A stretch of 64,000 nucleotides of DNA from Brevundimonas huaxiensis (GCF_014218725.1 NZ_JABBJE010000003.1:1-64000), one strand, 5' to 3'; positions 29,875-38,862 are shown, counted from the stretch's first letter. Notes: generated by a model not told the origin, from the sequence alone. Program-made: numbers and translations.

Positions 29875-30927
29875 ATGACCGACACGATGAAGGCCCTGGC
29901 CAAGACCGCGCCTGGCGTCGGCCTGGACCTGATCGACGCGCCGATCCCCAAGGCGGGACCGGAGGACGTGCTGATCCGCGTGCATCGCACCGCCGTCTGC
30001 GGCACCGACATCCACATCTGGAACTGGGACGAGTGGTCCCAGAAGAACGTTCCGACCCCGATGATCACCGGCCACGAGTTCGCCGGCGAGATCGTCGCCA
30101 TCGGCAAGGATGTGGATCGTCCGCTGAGGATCGGCCAGCGCGTCTCGGCCGAGGGTCACGTCATCGACCTGAACTCGGAAGCCGCCCGCGCCGGACATTT
30201 TCACCTGGACCCCAAGACGCGCGGCATTGGCGTCAACCGTCAGGGCGCCTTCGCCGAGTTCGTCGTGGCGCCGGCCTTCAACGTCATCGAACTGCCGGAC
30301 GACGTGCCCTATGAGATCGGCTCGATCCTGGATCCGTTCGGCAATGCGGTGCACACGGCGCAACAGTTCGACCTGCTGGGCGAGGACGTGCTGGTCACTG
30401 GCGCCGGCCCGATCGGCATGATGGCCGCCGCTGTCGCCCGTCACGCGGGCGCGCGCACCGTTGTCCTGACCGACATCAACGACTTCCGGCTGGAGCTGGC
30501 GCAGAAGGTCGCGCCGGGCGTTCGCACCGTGAATACGACCAAGGAAGACATTCACGATGTCATGAAGGAACTGGGCCTGAAAGTCGGCTTCGACGTGGCG
30601 CTGGAGATGTCGGGTTCGCCCATCGCCTTCAAACAGTGCATCGACACCCTGATCATGGGCGGCGGCATGGCGCTGCTGGGCATTCCCGGCAAGCCGATGG
30701 AAACCGACTGGGGCGCGATCATCCTGAAGGCCCTGACCATCAAGGGCGTCTATGGGCGCGAGATGTTCACCACCTGGCGCAAGATGCTGGGCCTGCTGAA
30801 GGCCGGGCTTGATCTGAGCCCGCTGATCACCCACCGCCTGGGCTACGCCGACTATCGCGAAGGCTTCGAAGCCATGAAGTCGGGCCAGTCGGGCAAGGTC
30901 GTGCTGGACTGGGACAAGGCCGCCTGA
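29875..30927 (+). CDS. tdh: L-threonine 3-dehydrogenase, structural-zinc cysteines missing
   Basis: The 350-residue protein oxidises threonine to 2-amino-3-ketobutyrate with NAD+. It keeps the catalytic zinc region (Cys42 in TAVCGTDIHIWNWDEW; ITGHEFAGEI) and the NAD loop VTGAGPIGMMAA. In E. coli Tdh, as I recall it, four cysteines bind a structural zinc in the segment after GEGHI; here the aligned residues are Asp98, Ser101, Ala104 and Asp112. The lobe is kept in length but cannot bind zinc that way. It follows kbl, and a strong hairpin with a T-run begins 12 bp after its stop. Confidence 0.93.
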   Translation: MTDTMKALAKTAPGVGLDLIDAPIPKAGPEDVLIRVHRTAVCGTDIHIWNWDEWSQKNVPTPMITGHEFAGEIVAIGKDVDRPLRIGQRVSAEGHVIDLNSEAARAGHFHLDPKTRGIGVNRQGAFAEFVVAPAFNVIELPDDVPYEIGSILDPFGNAVHTAQQFDLLGEDVLVTGAGPIGMMAAAVARHAGARTVVLTDINDFRLELAQKVAPGVRTVNTTKEDIHDVMKELGLKVGFDVALEMSGSPIAFKQCIDTLIMGGGMALLGIPGKPMETDWGAIILKALTIKGVYGREMFTTWRKMLGLLKAGLDLSPLITHRLGYADYREGFEAMKSGQSGKVVLDWDKAA

Positions 30928-30938
30928 GAGACGCGTAA

Positions 30939-30979
30939 CGCTGATCAGACAGCGAGCAGCTGTTTGATCAGCGCTTTTT
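30939..30979 (+). terminator. Rho-independent terminator of kbl-tdh, inside the end of the topoisomerase gene
   Basis: A 15-bp stem (30939-30953 with 30959-30973, one G-T pair) closes a GAGCA loop and is followed by CTTTTT. It starts 12 bp after the tdh stop and overlaps the last codons of the convergent topoisomerase gene. Confidence 0.85.
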
Positions 30980-31967
30980 CGAACCCCTTGGTCTCCGAGC
31001 CCGGCAAGGCCTTGCCGATTTCACCGCTTTCGAAAAGGGCGAAGACCTTGGGGTGAACGTACGAGGCGCGGCAGACGGTGGGGGTGTTGCCCAAGAGGCC
31101 GGCGACGGCCTTGACGCAGACGGTGATTTTGCGTTTGGCGTCGGTGGGGGAGGTCGGAGCCTCGGTGTCGCGCAGCGCCCGCGCCGCCGAGACGGTGCCG
31201 GCCCAGGTGCGGAAGTCCTTGGCCGAGAATTGCTCGCCCATCGCCTCGCGGATGTAGGCGTTCACGTCGTCGGAATCGACCGGGCACAGCGTGCCGTCGG
31301 CCGCGCGATATTTGAACAGCTGCTGGCCGGGCAGGCCTTCCAGCTGTCGCACGACCTTGGCCAGGCGCCGGTCCTTGACGCTGACGCTGTGATCCTTGCC
31401 GCTCTTGCCGCGAAACTCGAACGTCAGGGCCGCGCCGTCCACGTCAATGTGGCGCTTGTGCAGGGTCGTCAGGCCGTAGCTGCGGTTCTGTTTGGCGTAG
31501 GTGGAGTTGCCGACCCGGATCAGTGTGATCTCCAGCAGGCGCACGGCGGTGGCCAGCACCTTGTCGCGACAGACACCGCGAAGGGCCAGGTCATGTTCGA
31601 CCTTTTCGCGCAGTTTCGGCAGGTTGCGCGAGAAGGCGGGCAGCTTGTCGAACTTGTTCTCGGAGCGGGCCGTGCTCCAGTCGTTGTGGTAGCGGTATTG
31701 TTTGCGGCCCTTCACGTCCCGGCCGGTGGCCTGGATATGGCCGTTGGCCTTGGGACAGATCCAGACGTCGGTCCAGGCGGGCGGAATAGCCAGGGCGCGG
31801 ATGCGGTCCAGGGTCTTGGCGTCCGTGACGGTCTTGCCCTTGGCGTCGCGATACGACCAGCCCTTGCCGGCGCGGCGTCGGGTCAGGCCCGCGAACTCGT
31901 CGCTGCAATAGCTGAGGCCTTGGGGAACTTCGGCGGCGATGTCGAAGGCGTGCGATCCGTCGGCCAT
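30945..31967 (-). CDS. DNA topoisomerase IB (poxvirus-like)
   Basis: The 340-residue type IB topoisomerase nicks one DNA strand through a 3'-phosphotyrosine bond and relaxes supercoils without ATP. Active-site parts are seen: Arg in LIRVGN, Lys in GKSGKDHSV, Arg in KDFRTWAGT, and the catalytic Tyr at about 303 in TVCRASYVHP. The position of the vaccinia catalytic His is an Asn (LGNTP), as in other bacterial members such as that of Deinococcus. The ATG overlaps the stop of the upstream small gene by 1 bp, so the two are coupled. The 3' end of the gene holds the terminator of convergent kbl-tdh. Confidence 0.92.
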   Translation of the reverse strand: MADGSHAFDIAAEVPQGLSYCSDEFAGLTRRRAGKGWSYRDAKGKTVTDAKTLDRIRALAIPPAWTDVWICPKANGHIQATGRDVKGRKQYRYHNDWSTARSENKFDKLPAFSRNLPKLREKVEHDLALRGVCRDKVLATAVRLLEITLIRVGNSTYAKQNRSYGLTTLHKRHIDVDGAALTFEFRGKSGKDHSVSVKDRRLAKVVRQLEGLPGQQLFKYRAADGTLCPVDSDDVNAYIREAMGEQFSAKDFRTWAGTVSAARALRDTEAPTSPTDAKRKITVCVKAVAGLLGNTPTVCRASYVHPKVFALFESGEIGKALPGSETKGFEKALIKQLLAV

Positions 31968-32311
31968 CAGCCGTTCGCCTTTTCGAGGCGGTCATGCAGC
32001 CGTTTGATCCAGCGCTCGGCCGGGTCGCCGCCCCACAGCAGCCAGGCGATATAGCCGGCCGAAGGATCGGTGCGGCTGGCCCAGCCCTTGCCGTCCTTGT
32101 CCACGGTGTGGCGGGCGAAGTAGCTGTAGATATCCTTGATGTCCTTGTCCGAGACGGGCTTCTGATCCGCCAACTGATGGGCGCGGCGTACGCCGACCTC
32201 GGTGCCGCCCCGGTCGTGCTTGTCGCGCAGGTCGAGACCGCGCTTGGCCTGGGTCGCGACGCCCTTGGGCGGCTTGCGTTGCGCGTCGGTGAGGGTGGTT
32301 TTGGCGGCCAT
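31967..32311 (-). CDS. Small basic protein with phage-type domain, coupled to topoisomerase IB
   Basis: This 114-residue charged protein has no signal or membrane segment. Its body follows a pattern I remember from phage prohead and accessory proteins: GLDLRDKHDRGGTEVGVRRA, VSDKDIKDIYSYFARH and SAGYIAWLLWGGDPAERW. The function of that domain is unknown. The stop overlaps the topoisomerase IB start by 1 bp (TGATG), so the two are made together and perhaps bind each other or the same DNA. The start ATG at 32311 is the only good one. It is divergent from rlmJ, whose start lies 91 bp away. Confidence 0.65.
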   Translation of the reverse strand: MAAKTTLTDAQRKPPKGVATQAKRGLDLRDKHDRGGTEVGVRRAHQLADQKPVSDKDIKDIYSYFARHTVDKDGKGWASRTDPSAGYIAWLLWGGDPAERWIKRLHDRLEKANG

Positions 32312-32402
32312 CGCATCTTTCCGTACAAGGACTTAGGCCGAACGCCGTGTCCGGCGCGCGAGTTCCGCTTGACCGGGCGGGCCGGGCGCGAGACGAGGCG
32401 GC

Positions 32403-33218
32403 ATGAACTATCGCCACAGCTTTCACGCCGGAAACTTCGCCGACCTGGTCAAGCACGCCCTGGTGCTGTGGCTGGTGAAGGCGCGGCAGGCGGCCGGGCC
32501 GCTGACGGTCTTCGACACCCATGCGGGGGCGGGGCTGTATGATCTGTCGGGAGATGGCGCGCGGTCGAAGGAGGCCGAGGCCGGCGTGGCGCGGTTGATG
32601 TCCGCCGAGGGGCGGACGCCGCTGATGGATGCGCTGGCGGCCGAGGTCGCGGCGCTGAACCCTGAGGGCGGGGCGCGGTTCTATCCGGGGTCGCCGTTGT
32701 TGATCGCGGACGCGCTGACGCCCGGCGGTCGGTATGTAGGGTTCGAGCTGAACCCGCCGGTTCGGGCCATGCTGGCCGAGGCGCTGACGAGGCAAACGAA
32801 CGCCCAGGCGCGCGAGGCCGACGGCTATGCAGCGGTGGGCGCGGAGGCGGCGAAGGTGCGCGGGCCGCTGGTCCTGATCGACCCGCCGTTCGAGAAACCC
32901 GACGACTATGTCCGCTCGGCCGAGACCGCGATTTCGGTGGCGAGGCGCGATCCGGCTGCGACGGTGGCCATCTGGACCCCGTTAAAGGATCTGGAGACCT
33001 TCGACGGCTTCATCCGGCGGCTGCAGGGCAAGGCGGGATCGACCCTCGTCGCCGAGGCGCGGCTGAGGCCGCTGACCAATCCGATGAAGATGAACGGCTG
33101 CGCCATGGTGGTGGTCAATCCGCCGGCGGGTGCGGAAGCGGCCGCGACTGAGATCTGCGGCTGGGTCGCGGGGGCGCTGGGCGAGGCGGGCGGCCGGGCC
33201 GAGGTCTGGACCTTCTGA
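32403..33218 (+). CDS. rlmJ: 23S rRNA (adenine(2030)-N6)-methyltransferase
   Basis: The 271-residue methyltransferase begins with the RlmJ signature MNYRHSFHAGNFADLVKHA, then the SAM-binding TVFDTHAGAGLYDL, and the catalytic DPPFEKPDDY. RlmJ methylates A2030 of 23S rRNA before the ribosome is assembled. It is full length. The start lies 91 bp from that of the small topoisomerase partner in divergent orientation. The next gene (glutamine amidotransferase) begins 22 bp after its stop and is probably co-transcribed with it. Confidence 0.93.
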   Translation: MNYRHSFHAGNFADLVKHALVLWLVKARQAAGPLTVFDTHAGAGLYDLSGDGARSKEAEAGVARLMSAEGRTPLMDALAAEVAALNPEGGARFYPGSPLLIADALTPGGRYVGFELNPPVRAMLAEALTRQTNAQAREADGYAAVGAEAAKVRGPLVLIDPPFEKPDDYVRSAETAISVARRDPAATVAIWTPLKDLETFDGFIRRLQGKAGSTLVAEARLRPLTNPMKMNGCAMVVVNPPAGAEAAATEICGWVAGALGEAGGRAEVWTF

Positions 33219-33240
33219 TCGCAGTCACTAGGTTGGTGGC

Positions 33241-33972
33241 ATGACGCGCATCGCCATTCTGGAAACCGGACAACCGCCGGAGCATCTGAAGGACGATTTC
33301 GACGACTATCCGGCGCGGTTTCGGGCCCTGCTGGGCGAGGGCGTGCCGACGACGCGGTTCGACGTGCAGTCGGGGCAACTGCCGGGCGATCCCTCGGCGT
33401 TTCAGGGGGCCATCGTCACGGGGTCGGCGGCGGGTGTCTATGACGACCTGCCGTGGATCCCGCAGCTGATCGATTGGCTGAGGGCGGCGCGCGGGCGGAC
33501 GCGGCTGGTCGGCATATGCTTTGGGCATCAGGCGTTGGCCCATGCGTTCGGCGGCGTGGTCGAGAAGTCGCACAAGGGCTGGGGCGTAGGGTTGCACCGC
33601 TATGACGTGCGCGAGGATGCGCCGTGGATGCATCCGCGCGCGCGGACGATTGCCATTCCCGTGTCGCACCAGGATCAGGTCGTCGCGATTTCGGACGATG
33701 CGCGGGTGATCGCGTCCAGCGGCTTCACGCCCTACGCCGGGCTGGCCTGGGGCGACGATGCGATCTCGTTTCAGTGTCACCCGGAGTTTCAGCCGGACTA
33801 TGCGGCGGCGCTGATCGAGGGAAGGCGCGGCGCGCGCATCCCGCACGATGTGGCGGATCAGGCGATCGACAGTCTGAAACGGCCCAACGACCGGGCGGTG
33901 CTGACCGCCTGGATCCGCGCCTTCCTGCTGCTGACCCCGCCGCCGGTCGAGGATAACGGCAGCGGGATTTAA
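33241..33972 (+). CDS. Class I glutamine amidotransferase
   Basis: The 243-residue protein has the class I amidotransferase triad: Cys93 in LVGICFGHQAL, and His and Glu in FQCHPEF. It resembles the GATase domain of GMP synthase and stand-alone relatives such as gamma-glutamyl hydrolases of polyamines or glutathione. The substrate cannot be told. It is a soluble protein without a synthetase partner nearby, so hydrolysis of a gamma-glutamyl compound is more likely than ammonia supply. The stop TAA shares TTAA with the stop of the convergent YeiH-type gene at 33969-33972. Confidence 0.85.
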   Translation: MTRIAILETGQPPEHLKDDFDDYPARFRALLGEGVPTTRFDVQSGQLPGDPSAFQGAIVTGSAAGVYDDLPWIPQLIDWLRAARGRTRLVGICFGHQALAHAFGGVVEKSHKGWGVGLHRYDVREDAPWMHPRARTIAIPVSHQDQVVAISDDARVIASSGFTPYAGLAWGDDAISFQCHPEFQPDYAAALIEGRRGARIPHDVADQAIDSLKRPNDRAVLTAWIRAFLLLTPPPVEDNGSGI

Positions 33973-35027
33973 AGGCCCAGCAGCCGGATCAGCGCCAGCG
34001 CCAGCGCTACAAGGGCGCCCAGCGACAAGACGACGGCGGCGACGACGCGGCTGCCGGCGCGGGCTACGGCGCGGATGTCGGTCTGGAGGCCCAGGGCGGC
34101 CATGGCGACCACGGTCAGCAGGCCCGAGGCGGCGGCCATGGGCGCCAGCGCGGCCTGCGGGATCAGGTCAAACGAGCGCAGGCCGATCATCACCAGGAAG
34201 CCGATGATGAACCACGGCAGCAGGCGCGACAGGCCGGGCTTTGCGGCGCCGGGTGCGCGGTCGCGGAAGATCAGCGACAGGGCGAGGATGACGGGACCCA
34301 GCATCAGCACCCGCACCAGCTTGACCACCGTGCCGGTTTGCGTCGCGACAGCGCCGAAGGGGGCGGCGGCGGCCAGAACCTGCGGCACCGCATAGACGGT
34401 CAGACCGGCCAGGGCGCCGTATTGCAAGCCGTTCATGTGGATCAGGCCGCCCAGCAGGGGCAGGGCCAGAACCACGATCACGCCAAGCACGGCGGTGAAG
34501 GCGATGGAGGCGGCGACCTCTTTCCCATCGGCGTCGATGACGGGGGCGACGGCGGCGATGGCGGAGTTGCCGCAGATGGCGTTGCCGCAGGCGACCAGCA
34601 GGGCCATGCGCGGGTTCAGGCCCAGGGCGCGGCCGACGCCGAAACCGACGACGATGGCGAGCGCGACCAGGGCGAAGATGCCCAGGACGAAGCCGACGCC
34701 CAGCGACGACAGGGTGGCGGCGCTGACCGAGGCGCCGAGCAGCACCACCGCGACCTCCAGCAGGGTCTTGGCCGAGAAGTCGATCCCGGCCTTGAACCGC
34801 GTATCGGGCGTCCAGGCGGTGCGGACGGCGGCGCCCAGCAGGATGGCCAGCACCAGCGGCTCCAGCCAGACATGGCCGATCACGTCGCGTTCGATTCTGG
34901 TCAGGCCGATGGCTGCCAGAGTGACCAGCAAGCACAGCATGACGCCCGGCCGGATCGTGCGCCCGAACGCCGTCGCTGACGCCATGGACGGTGTGTGCGC
35001 GGACGCGGGCAGGGCGGCGGACTTCAT
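33969..35027 (-). CDS. YeiH-family (UPF0324) putative anion exporter
   Basis: The 352-residue inner-membrane protein has about ten hydrophobic segments and the family patterns LEPLVLAILLGAAVRTAW, KTLLEVAVVLLGASVS and ACGNAICGNSAIAAVAPVI. YeiH proteins are predicted sulfate or related anion exporters; the substrate is not proven. ATG at 35027 is preferred over TTG at 35033. It is divergent from a LysR regulator gene 80 bp away, the same arrangement as yeiH and yeiE of enterobacteria, which suggests control by that regulator. The stop overlaps the convergent amidotransferase stop. Confidence 0.88.
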   Translation of the reverse strand: MKSAALPASAHTPSMASATAFGRTIRPGVMLCLLVTLAAIGLTRIERDVIGHVWLEPLVLAILLGAAVRTAWTPDTRFKAGIDFSAKTLLEVAVVLLGASVSAATLSSLGVGFVLGIFALVALAIVVGFGVGRALGLNPRMALLVACGNAICGNSAIAAVAPVIDADGKEVAASIAFTAVLGVIVVLALPLLGGLIHMNGLQYGALAGLTVYAVPQVLAAAAPFGAVATQTGTVVKLVRVLMLGPVILALSLIFRDRAPGAAKPGLSRLLPWFIIGFLVMIGLRSFDLIPQAALAPMAAASGLLTVVAMAALGLQTDIRAVARAGSRVVAAVVLSLGALVALALALIRLLGL

Positions 35028-35106
35028 CGTCAAACGTGATGCGCCAACCCTCGACGGCCGTCCAACGGATAGTTATGCTCGTTTCAATCCGATTTGGAGA
35101 TCAATC

Positions 35107-35982
35107 GTGACTCTGGAACGCCTGCGGATCTTCGTCGCTGTCGCCGAGCGTGACCACGTGACGGCGGCGGCGCGGGCGCTGAACCTGACACAGTCGGCCG
35201 TGTCGAACGCCATCGCCGCTCTGGAAGCCGAGCATGACGTGCGGTTGTTCGATCGGGTCGGGCGGGGCGTCGTGCTGAACGAAACCGGTCGCGCCTTCCT
35301 GCCCGAGGCCAAGGCGGTGCTGGCGCGAGCGGCGGCGGCCGAAGCGGCGCTGGCGGACATGAGCGCCCTGCGGCGCGGGCGTCTGGCGGTGTTCGCCAGC
35401 CAGACCATCGCCAGCTACTGGCTGCCGCGCCGGCTGGTGGATTTCCATACGGCCTATCCCGGCGTCGAACTGGCCGTCGAGATCGGCAACACGCGCGAGG
35501 CGGCGCAGGCGGTGCTGAGCGGCGCCGCCGAGATCGGCCTGGTCGAGGGGGCGGTGGACGAACCGGCCCTGTCGCAGGTTCAGGTGGGCTCGGATCGGCT
35601 GGCCGTGCTGGTGACGCCGGACCATCCGTGGGCGACGCGACGTCGGCTGGAGGCGAAGGATCTGGCGGGCCAGCCATGGGTGTTGCGCGAAGTCGGATCG
35701 GGCACGCGATCGACGCTGGAGGCGGCGGTGCGGGACATGGGGGTCGATCCCGCGACCCTGTCGGTGTCGATGACCCTGCCGTCGAACGAAGCCGTGCTGG
35801 CGGCGGCTGAGGCGGGGGCGGGGGCCACGGCCCTGTCGGAAAGCGTGGCCTATGCGTCGGTGGCCGCAGGGCGGCTGGTGACGGCGCCCTTTACCCTGCC
35901 GGAGCGGCCGTTCCGCCTGTTACGACACCGCGAACGGTATCGCAGCCGGGCCGGCGACGTGTTCGTCGAGGCGATGGGCTAG
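35107..35982 (+). CDS. LysR-family regulator divergent from the YeiH-type exporter
   Basis: The 291-residue regulator has a winged helix-turn-helix at about 1-60 ([35 protein letters not shown]) and a substrate-binding-like effector domain at about 90-290. The start is GTG at 35107 with GGAGA 6 bp upstream. LysR regulators usually control the gene across the divergent promoter; here that is the YeiH-type exporter. In enterobacteria the equivalent YeiE is reported to respond to sulfite, so a sulfur oxyanion is a candidate effector, by analogy only. Its stop shares CTAG with the convergent hemF stop. Confidence 0.9.
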   Translation: MTLERLRIFVAVAERDHVTAAARALNLTQSAVSNAIAALEAEHDVRLFDRVGRGVVLNETGRAFLPEAKAVLARAAAAEAALADMSALRRGRLAVFASQTIASYWLPRRLVDFHTAYPGVELAVEIGNTREAAQAVLSGAAEIGLVEGAVDEPALSQVQVGSDRLAVLVTPDHPWATRRRLEAKDLAGQPWVLREVGSGTRSTLEAAVRDMGVDPATLSVSMTLPSNEAVLAAAEAGAGATALSESVAYASVAAGRLVTAPFTLPERPFRLLRHRERYRSRAGDVFVEAMG

Positions 35983-36911
35983 GGCCACTTCACCACCGGC
36001 GGCATGGACGACAGGATCGAATCGACGTTCCCCCCCGTCTTCAGCCCGAACATGGTGCCGCGGTCGTAGAGCAGGTTGAACTCGACATAGCGGCCCCGGC
36101 GGATCAGCTGTTCCTCGCGCTCTTCGGCCGTCCAGGGTTCGGCCATGCGGCCGGCGACGATGCGGGGATAGACGTCCAGGAAGGCTAGGCCGATGTCGCG
36201 GGTGAAGGCGAAGTCGCGGTCATAGTCGCCGCTGTCGTGATGGTCGTAGAAGACGCCGCCGGTACCGCGCGGCTCCTTGCGATGGGGCAGGTAGAAATAC
36301 TCGTCGCACCAGGCCTTGTACTTGGCGTGCCAGGTCGGGTCGTGGGCGTCGCAGGCGGCCTGCATGGCGGCGTGGAAGGCGACGGTGTCGGGGTGATCCT
36401 GACGACGATCCGCCATCAGCACGGGCGTCAGGTCGCCGCCGCCGCCGAACCAGCTCTTGGTCGTGGCGATGAAGCGGGTGTTCATGTGAACGGCGGGAAT
36501 GCGCGGGCTGACGGGGTGACAGATCAGGCTGATTCCCGTCGCGAAGAAGCGCGGATCGACGTCGGCGCCGGGCACGGTCTTGGCGTAGTCAACGGGGAAG
36601 GCGCCATGCACCGTCGAGACGTGGACGCCGACCTTTTCGAACAGGCGGCCGTACATCATGCCCATGACGCCGCCGCCGCCCTCGGGCCGTTCCCATGCGG
36701 TGCGGACGAAGCGACCGGGCTCGCCGGGGAACAGGTCGGCGGGGGCGGCATCCTCCAGAGCCTCGAAGGCGGCATGGATGCGGTCGCGCAGATGTTCGAA
36801 CCAGGCGCGGGTCTCGACCTTCTTCAGGTCGAGCGGATCGGAGAAGACGGCGTCGCTCATGGCGCGCTTGAACCACGTCGCGGCGGCGGCGTCATCCGGA
36901 CAGGTTGTCAT
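35979..36911 (-). CDS. hemF: Oxygen-dependent coproporphyrinogen III oxidase
   Basis: The 310-residue enzyme oxidatively decarboxylates two propionates of coproporphyrinogen III to give protoporphyrinogen IX using O2. Family blocks present are [55 protein letters not shown] and [23 protein letters not shown] at 36911 gives MTTCPDD; an internal ATG at 36860 (MSDAVF) is also possible and closer to the usual length. It is adjacent to the cytochrome bc1 region in a loose way: the heme made here is needed there. The stop overlaps that of convergent lysR. Confidence 0.93.
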   Translation of the reverse strand: MTTCPDDAAAATWFKRAMSDAVFSDPLDLKKVETRAWFEHLRDRIHAAFEALEDAAPADLFPGEPGRFVRTAWERPEGGGGVMGMMYGRLFEKVGVHVSTVHGAFPVDYAKTVPGADVDPRFFATGISLICHPVSPRIPAVHMNTRFIATTKSWFGGGGDLTPVLMADRRQDHPDTVAFHAAMQAACDAHDPTWHAKYKAWCDEYFYLPHRKEPRGTGGVFYDHHDSGDYDRDFAFTRDIGLAFLDVYPRIVAGRMAEPWTAEEREEQLIRRGRYVEFNLLYDRGTMFGLKTGGNVDSILSSMPPVVKWP

Positions 36912-36963
36912 AAGCAGAATCGCGGGCGCTAATGGCCGCCTGCCGTTTTCAGGAAGCCCGCCC

Positions 36964-38223
36964 ATGATCCGCCGTCTCGTCTCTGTCGCCGTCGCCTCGC
37001 TCGCGCTGGGAGGGGCGGTCCAGGCCCAGGACGCCGATGAGGCGCGAGTGATGCAGATCTTGAAGACCACGCCGCTGATCGATGGGCACAACGACCTGCC
37101 GTGGGCGCTGCGACAGCAGTACGGGAATAACGTTTACGCCGTTGATCTGACGAAGAATCTGGCGGCTTCGACCAAGTTGCATACCGACATCGCGCGCCTG
37201 CGGGCAGGGGGTGTCGGAGGGCAGTTCTGGTCCGTCTATGTGCCCGCCAGCCTGACGCCGCTGGAGGCGGTCGAGGAAACCTTTGAGCAGATCGATACGG
37301 CCAAGCGCATCATCGCCGCCCACCCCGACACCTTCGGCCTGGCGACCACGGCGGACGAGGTGGATGCGGTGTTCAAGTCGGGTCGGATCGCCAGCCTGAT
37401 CGGGATGGAGGGCGGCTATTCGATCGACGATTCCCTGGCCCTGCTGCGTGAATTCTACCGCGCCGGCGCGCGCTACATGACGCTGACCCACTCCAAGACC
37501 ACGACCTGGGCCGACAGCGCGACGGACGCGCCGAAGTGGGGCGGGCTCAACCCGTTCGGCGAGGCGGTGGTCAAGGAGATGAATCGGCTGGGCATGATGG
37601 TCGACTTGAGCCACGTCTCCGAGGAGACGATGTTGGACGCCATGCGCGTGTCCGATGCGCCGGTGATCTTCTCCCATTCGTCGGCGCGGGCGGTGACGGA
37701 TCATCCGCGCAACGTGCCGGATCGGGTGCTGCGGATGATGCCCCAGGACGGCGGCATCGTGATGATCAACCTGGCCCCCGGTTTCGTGTCCGAGGCGGTG
37801 CGGGTCTGGAACGGGGCCAAGGCGGGCGAGGAGGCGCGTCTGAAGACCCTGAACCCCGGCGATCCCGGCGCGGTCGAGGCCGGACTGACGGCCTGGGCCG
37901 CCGCCAATCCGACGCCCCAGGCGACCCTGGCCGACGTGGTGGCCCATATTCAGCACGTGCGCGAAGTGGCGGGCATCGATCATGTCGGCCTGGGCGCCGA
38001 CTTCGACGGCATCGGCAGCCTGCCGGAAGGCATGGGGGGAGTGGACGCCTATCCGCGCATCCTGGCGGCCCTGATGGAAGCCGGCTGGACCGAGGCTGAC
38101 ATCCGCAAGATCGTTGGCGAGAACCTGCTGCGGGTCATGCGGGCGGTCGAGGCCGTCGCGGCGTCAAAGGCCGGCGAGCGGCCGTCGATGGCGCGGCTGG
38201 AGCCCGCTTCGGCTCAGAACTGA
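36964..38223 (+). CDS. Membrane dipeptidase (peptidase M19), secreted
   Basis: The 419-residue zinc dipeptidase has a signal peptide at about 1-22 ([16 protein letters not shown]). Metal ligands and landmarks of the renal-dipeptidase family are present: [36 protein letters not shown] and [11 protein letters not shown]. It cuts dipeptides, and some members cut beta-lactams or D-amino-acid dipeptides. The start ATG at 36964 is well placed 52 bp from the divergent hemF start. The last 10 bp overlap the end of the convergent trmL gene. Confidence 0.9.
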   Translation: MIRRLVSVAVASLALGGAVQAQDADEARVMQILKTTPLIDGHNDLPWALRQQYGNNVYAVDLTKNLAASTKLHTDIARLRAGGVGGQFWSVYVPASLTPLEAVEETFEQIDTAKRIIAAHPDTFGLATTADEVDAVFKSGRIASLIGMEGGYSIDDSLALLREFYRAGARYMTLTHSKTTTWADSATDAPKWGGLNPFGEAVVKEMNRLGMMVDLSHVSEETMLDAMRVSDAPVIFSHSSARAVTDHPRNVPDRVLRMMPQDGGIVMINLAPGFVSEAVRVWNGAKAGEEARLKTLNPGDPGAVEAGLTAWAAANPTPQATLADVVAHIQHVREVAGIDHVGLGADFDGIGSLPEGMGGVDAYPRILAALMEAGWTEADIRKIVGENLLRVMRAVEAVAASKAGERPSMARLEPASAQN

Positions 38224-38669
38224 CCGACCCCGCCCGTCTGCCGCAGGCCTTCCCAAAGGGCGATTCCGGCAGTGACCGACAGGTTCAGCGAGCGGGCGTC
38301 GGGTCGCAGCGGCACGACGACACGCGCGTCGGCGGCAGCGTGGACATAGTCCGGGGCGCCGGCGCTTTCCTTGCCGAACAGCAGGGTGTCGTCAGGCTGG
38401 AAGACGAAATCGGGCAGGGGCGTCGCGCCCTTGGTCGTCAACAGCACCAGCCGCCCGGCCGGACGATCCGCCTGGAAGGCCTCCCAGTCGGCGTGGCGGG
38501 TCATGTGGGACAGCGGGCCGTAGTCGAGGGCGGCGCGCTTCATGGCGCGATCGTCGAAACGGAAGCCCGTCGGCTCGATCACATGCAGATCGACGCCAAA
38601 ACAGGCCGACAATCGGATGCAGGCTCCGACGTTCTGAGGAATGTCCGGTTGAAAAAGGGCGAGACGCAT
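38214..38669 (-). CDS. trmL: tRNA (cytidine(34)-2'-O)-methyltransferase
   Basis: The 151-residue SPOUT-family protein methylates the wobble nucleotide of leucine tRNAs. It shows the N-terminal LALFQPDIPQNVGACIRL and the knot motifs LLFGKESAGAP and SLNLSVTAGIALWE. It is the minimal SPOUT domain, as is typical of TrmL. ATG at 38669 begins this conserved start; in-frame ATGs upstream would add 5 or more unsupported residues. The gene is divergent from petA across about 190 bp and overlaps the dipeptidase end by 10 bp. Confidence 0.92.
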   Translation of the reverse strand: MRLALFQPDIPQNVGACIRLSACFGVDLHVIEPTGFRFDDRAMKRAALDYGPLSHMTRHADWEAFQADRPAGRLVLLTTKGATPLPDFVFQPDDTLLFGKESAGAPDYVHAAADARVVVPLRPDARSLNLSVTAGIALWEGLRQTGGVGQF

Positions 38670-38715
38670 TCTAAGGCCTGACATACGCGCGGCGAGGGGG
38701 TTTGTCGCGGTCTGT

Positions 38716-38738
38716 TTGCGAGCGTTTCGCAAGAAACG
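38716..38738. promoter_or_regulatory. Overlapping palindromes upstream of petA
   Basis: TTGCGA-N5-TCGCAA (38716-38732) overlaps a hairpin CGTTTC-GCAA-GAAACG (38723-38738) in the 193-bp gap between trmL and petA. It could be an operator or a leader hairpin. It is not an FNR box. No function is known. Confidence 0.3.
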
Positions 38739-38862
38739 TCAGCAGCTTGCGTCCAAACCGGCGCAAGTCTGGGACCGTCGGGGATTCCCGGCGTCTTTTG
38801 TTGGTTCGTGCCGTGGCTGGGGACGCCCTTGGGGTCTTCTGCGGCGTTCGAGAGGTGGAAAC

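Noticed and set aside
38670..38862. FNR/FixK box (TTGAT-N4-ATCAA) before petA
   Set aside because: The palindrome present is TTGCGA-N5-TCGCAA, which does not match; no better copy was found.
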